From contig NW_026961082.1 of NCBI RefSeq assembly GCF_021018805.1, positions 124,001 through 188,000 of the forward strand: DNA of 64,000 nt, in the 5' to 3' direction. The notes under the pieces are model-generated. The model had not been told where the DNA came from. It saw only the letters and a list, made by a program, of their open reading frames with translations, and did not search any database. Below are positions 61,501 through 64,000 of the stretch, piece by piece. The stretch comes from Prinia subflava. Taxonomy: Eukaryota; Chordata; Aves; Passeriformes; Cisticolidae. The stretch's first letter is position 1; each line of letters opens with the position of its first letter. Position numbers and translations under genes: made by a program.

Positions 61501-64000
61501 CTGAAAACACAGGGAACAAACAGGGTTTGTGTCTTGAGAAAACCAACACAGCAACAGCAAAGCACAGTGTTCTACATATCTCTTCCAAGGAAATCAAGCA
61601 ATTTAGGTCCTAAAACCTTTGCTCTTGCTCTGCAGACAAGGAATACACCAACTGGTACAAAATATACTTCACTTGTGGAAAAGGGGCAAGAAAGTGTCTG
61701 CAGCAGCTTCTCTGCTTGCTGAAAACACAGGGAACAAACAGGGTTTGTGTCTTTAGAAAACCAACACAGCAACAGCAAAGCATAGTGTTCTACATAGCTC
61801 TTCCATGGAAAACAAGCAATTTAGATCCTAAAACCTTTGCTCTTGCTCTGCAGACGAGGAATACACCAACTGGTACAAAATATACTTCACTTGTGGAAAA
61901 GGGGCAAGAAAGTGTCTGCAGCAGCTTCTCTGCTTGCTGAAAACACAGGGAACAAACAGGGTTTGTGTCTTTAGAAAACCAACACAGCAACAGCAAAGCA
62001 TAGTGTTCTACATAGCTCTTCCATGGAAAACAAGCAATTTAGATCCTAAAACCTTTGCTCTTGCTCTGCAGACGAGGAATACACCAACTGGTACAAAATA
62101 TACTTCACTTGTGGAAAAGGGGCAAGAAAGTGTCTGCAGCAGCTTCTCTGCTTGCTGAAAACACAGACAACCAACAGGACTTGTGTCTTGAGAAAACCAA
62201 CACAGCAACAGCAAAGCACAGTGTTCTACATATCTCTTCCAAGGAAATCAAGCAATTTAGGTCCTAAAACCTTTGCTCCTGCTCTCCAGACGAGGAATAC
62301 ACCAACTGGTACAAAATATACGTCAGTAGTGGAGAAAGCAGGTACGTGTCTTCAAGAGCTTCTCTGCTCGCTGCAAGTACAGAGAACAAACAGGGTTTGT
62401 TTCTTGAGAAAACCAACACAGCAACAGCAAAGCATAGTGTTCTACAGAGCTCTTCCATGGAAATCAAGCAATTTAGGTCCTAACACATTTGCTCTTGCTT
62501 TGCAGACGAGGAACACACCAACTGGTACAAAATATACTTCACTTGTAAAAAGGGGCAAGAAAGTGTCTGCAGCAGCTTCTCTGCTTGCTGCAAACACAGA
62601 CAACCAACAGGACTTGTGTCTTGAGAAAACCAACACAGCAACAGCAAAGCATAGTGTTCTACAGAGCTCTTCCATGGAAAACAAGCAATTTAGATCCTAA
62701 AACCTTTGCTGTTGCTCTGCAGAAGAGGAATACACCAACTGGTACAAAATATACTTCACTTGTGGAAAAGGGGCAAGAAAGTGTCTGCAGCAGCTTCTCT
62801 GCTTGCTGAAAACACAGGGAACAAACAGGGTTTGTGTCTTGAGAAAACCAACACAGCAACAGCAAAGCACAGTGTTCTACATATCTCTTCCAAGGAAATC
62901 AAGCAATTTAGGTCCTAAAACCTTTGCTCTTGCTCTGCAGACAAGGAATACACCAACTGGTACAAAATATACTTCACTTGTGGAAAAGGGGCAAGAAAGT
63001 GTCTGCAGCAGCTTTTCTGCTCGCTGGAAACACATACAACTAACAAGGCTTGTGTCTTGAGAAAACCAACACAGCAACAGCAAAGCACAGTGTTCTACAT
63101 ATCTCTTCCAAGGAAATCAAGCAATTTAGGTCCTAAAACCTTTGCTCCTGCTCTCCAGACGAGGAATACACCAACTGGTACAAAATATACGTCAGTAGTG
63201 GAGAAAGCAGGTACGTGTCTTCAAGAGCTTCTCTGCTCGCTGCAAGTACAGAGAACAAACAGGGTTTGTTTCTTGAGAAAACCGACACAGCTACAGCAAA
63301 GCATAGTGTTCTACAGAGCTCTTCCATGGAAATCAAGCAATTTAGGTCCTAACACCTTTGCTCTTGCTCTGCAGACGAGGAATACACCAACTGGTACAAA
63401 ATATACTTCACTTGTGGAAAAGGGGCAAGAAAGTGTCTGCAGCAGCTTCTCTGCTTGCTGCAAACACAGACAACCAACAGGACTTGTGTCTTGAGAAAAC
63501 CGACACAGCAACAGCAAAGCATAGTGTTCTACATAGCTCTTCCATGGAAAACAAGCAATTTAGATCCTAACACATTTGCTCTTACTCTGCAGACGAGGAA
63601 TACACCAACTGGTACAAAATATACTTCACTTGTGGAAAAGGAGCAAGAAAGTGTCTGCAGCAGCTTCTCTGCTTGCTGCAAACACAGACAACCAACAGGA
63701 CTTGTGTCTTGAGAAAACCAACACAGCAACAGCAAAGCATAGTGTTCTACATAGCTCTTCCATGGAAAACAAGCAATTTAGATCCTAAAACCTTTGCTCT
63801 TGCTCTGCAGACGAGGAATACACCAACTGGTACAAAATATACTTCACTTGTGGAAAAGGGGCAAGAAAGTGTCTGCAGCAGCTTCTCTGCTTGCTGAAAA
63901 CACAGGGAACAAACAGGGTTTGTGTCTTGAGAAAACCAACACAGCAACAGCAAAGCACAGTGTTCTACATATCTCTTCCAAGGAAATCAAGCAATTTAGG
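58581..64000 (+). repeat. 34-monomer tandem duplication, copy 2 (cut by window end)
   Basis: Matches 51186 onward as far as the window reaches, about 5.4 of the expected 7.4 kb. It shares ACACACTCTGG (near 58609), AAAAGCAACAC (near 59802), GTGTCAGCAGC (near 61040) and the CCTAACACATTTGCTCTTAC monomer (near 63567). Only the run length at GTAAAAAGGGG near 60370 was seen to differ from copy 1. A B-C pair is expected about 0.4 kb beyond the window edge. Confidence 0.84.

Larger units (their letters stand above)
1..64000 (+). repeat. Tandem satellite array, 218/216-bp monomers
   Basis: Every part of the window is the same roughly 218-bp unit repeated head to tail. About 243 units are 218 bp and 51 are 216 bp, with a few 1-2 bp indels. 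The phase used here starts each monomer at TGCTCTTGCTCTGCAG: 33, 251, 469, 685, 903, 1121 and so on. Bases 1-32 end a monomer, and 63795-64000 is a monomer cut by the window edge. All units share one orientation, and no foreign insertion breaks the period. Coding is unlikely: 218 is not a multiple of 3, stops recur in each monomer, and open frames appear on both strands. The plus strand is arbitrary. The family was not recognised. A centromeric or pericentromeric location is inferred from structure only. Confidence 0.98.

Noticed and set aside
1..64000. CRISPR array
   Set aside because: The repeat is 218 bp with no unique spacers between units and no cas genes. It is a satellite.
1..64000. 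CENP-B box
   Set aside because: I looked for TTCG followed at the right distance by CGGG. Neither half was seen in the monomer classes, so no canonical box is claimed.
1..64000. Telomeric repeat or interstitial telomere
   Set aside because: ATTTAGGTCC recurs in each monomer but is not TTAGGG, and no run of telomere units is present.
10980..64000. Long exact duplications as assembly artefacts
   Set aside because: Not excluded, but each pair differs by private substitutions or monomer number, which favours real duplication. Spanning reads would decide.

Overview
The whole 64 kb window is one uninterrupted, head-to-tail tandem satellite array. I see no gene, RNA gene, transposon, inversion or unique sequence in it. 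The basic monomer is 218 bp and a recurring variant is 216 bp. About 294 monomers fit in the window, all in the same orientation. Both ends cut through a monomer, so the array continues on both sides. I do not recognise the family by name.

The host is a eukaryote, most likely a vertebrate or another genome with heavy CpG methylation. The basic monomer (1121-1338, counted by hand) has 42 G and 52 C, 43% GC, but only one CpG where about ten would be expected by chance. Length, homogeneity and higher-order structure resemble centromeric or pericentromeric satellite, but nothing here proves a centromere, and no CENP-B box is visible.

Four monomer classes recur. Type A is the 218-bp bulk form. 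Type B (216 bp, 39 copies counting one chimera) carries GTACGT and extra CpGs and has lost both PstI sites. Type C (216 bp, 12 copies) joins a B-like middle to an A-like right half. Type D (218 bp, 15 copies) has GATCCGTCTC before its PstI site. B, C and D act as punctuation and reveal the higher-order repeats (HORs).

Layout: 1-11.35 kb is a subarray of irregular B-anchored HORs of 4 to 7 monomers, with variants not seen further right. 10.98-26.48 kb is a large tandem duplication of a block of 35 to 36 monomers, itself built on an 18-monomer (about 3.92 kb) periodicity. 25.94-39.2 kb is a run of D-anchored HORs of 12, 11, 13, 13 and about 12 monomers. 39.2-40.87 and 44.09-46.2 kb are mosaic stretches. 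40.87-44.09 kb is an 8-monomer tandem duplication. 46.2-49.3 kb resembles 21.2-24.3 kb. 47.7-53.7 kb is a 14-monomer tandem duplication, and its second copy lies inside a 34-monomer duplication (51.2-58.6 and 58.6-64.0+ kb).

Open reading frames up to 229 codons occur on both strands, but they are by-products of the repeat and are not annotated as genes. The most interesting points are the datable nested duplications, the CpG-rich B monomers, and a splice-signal-flanked 52-nt exon-like segment in each B monomer, which suggests that the monomer could derive from a gene fragment.
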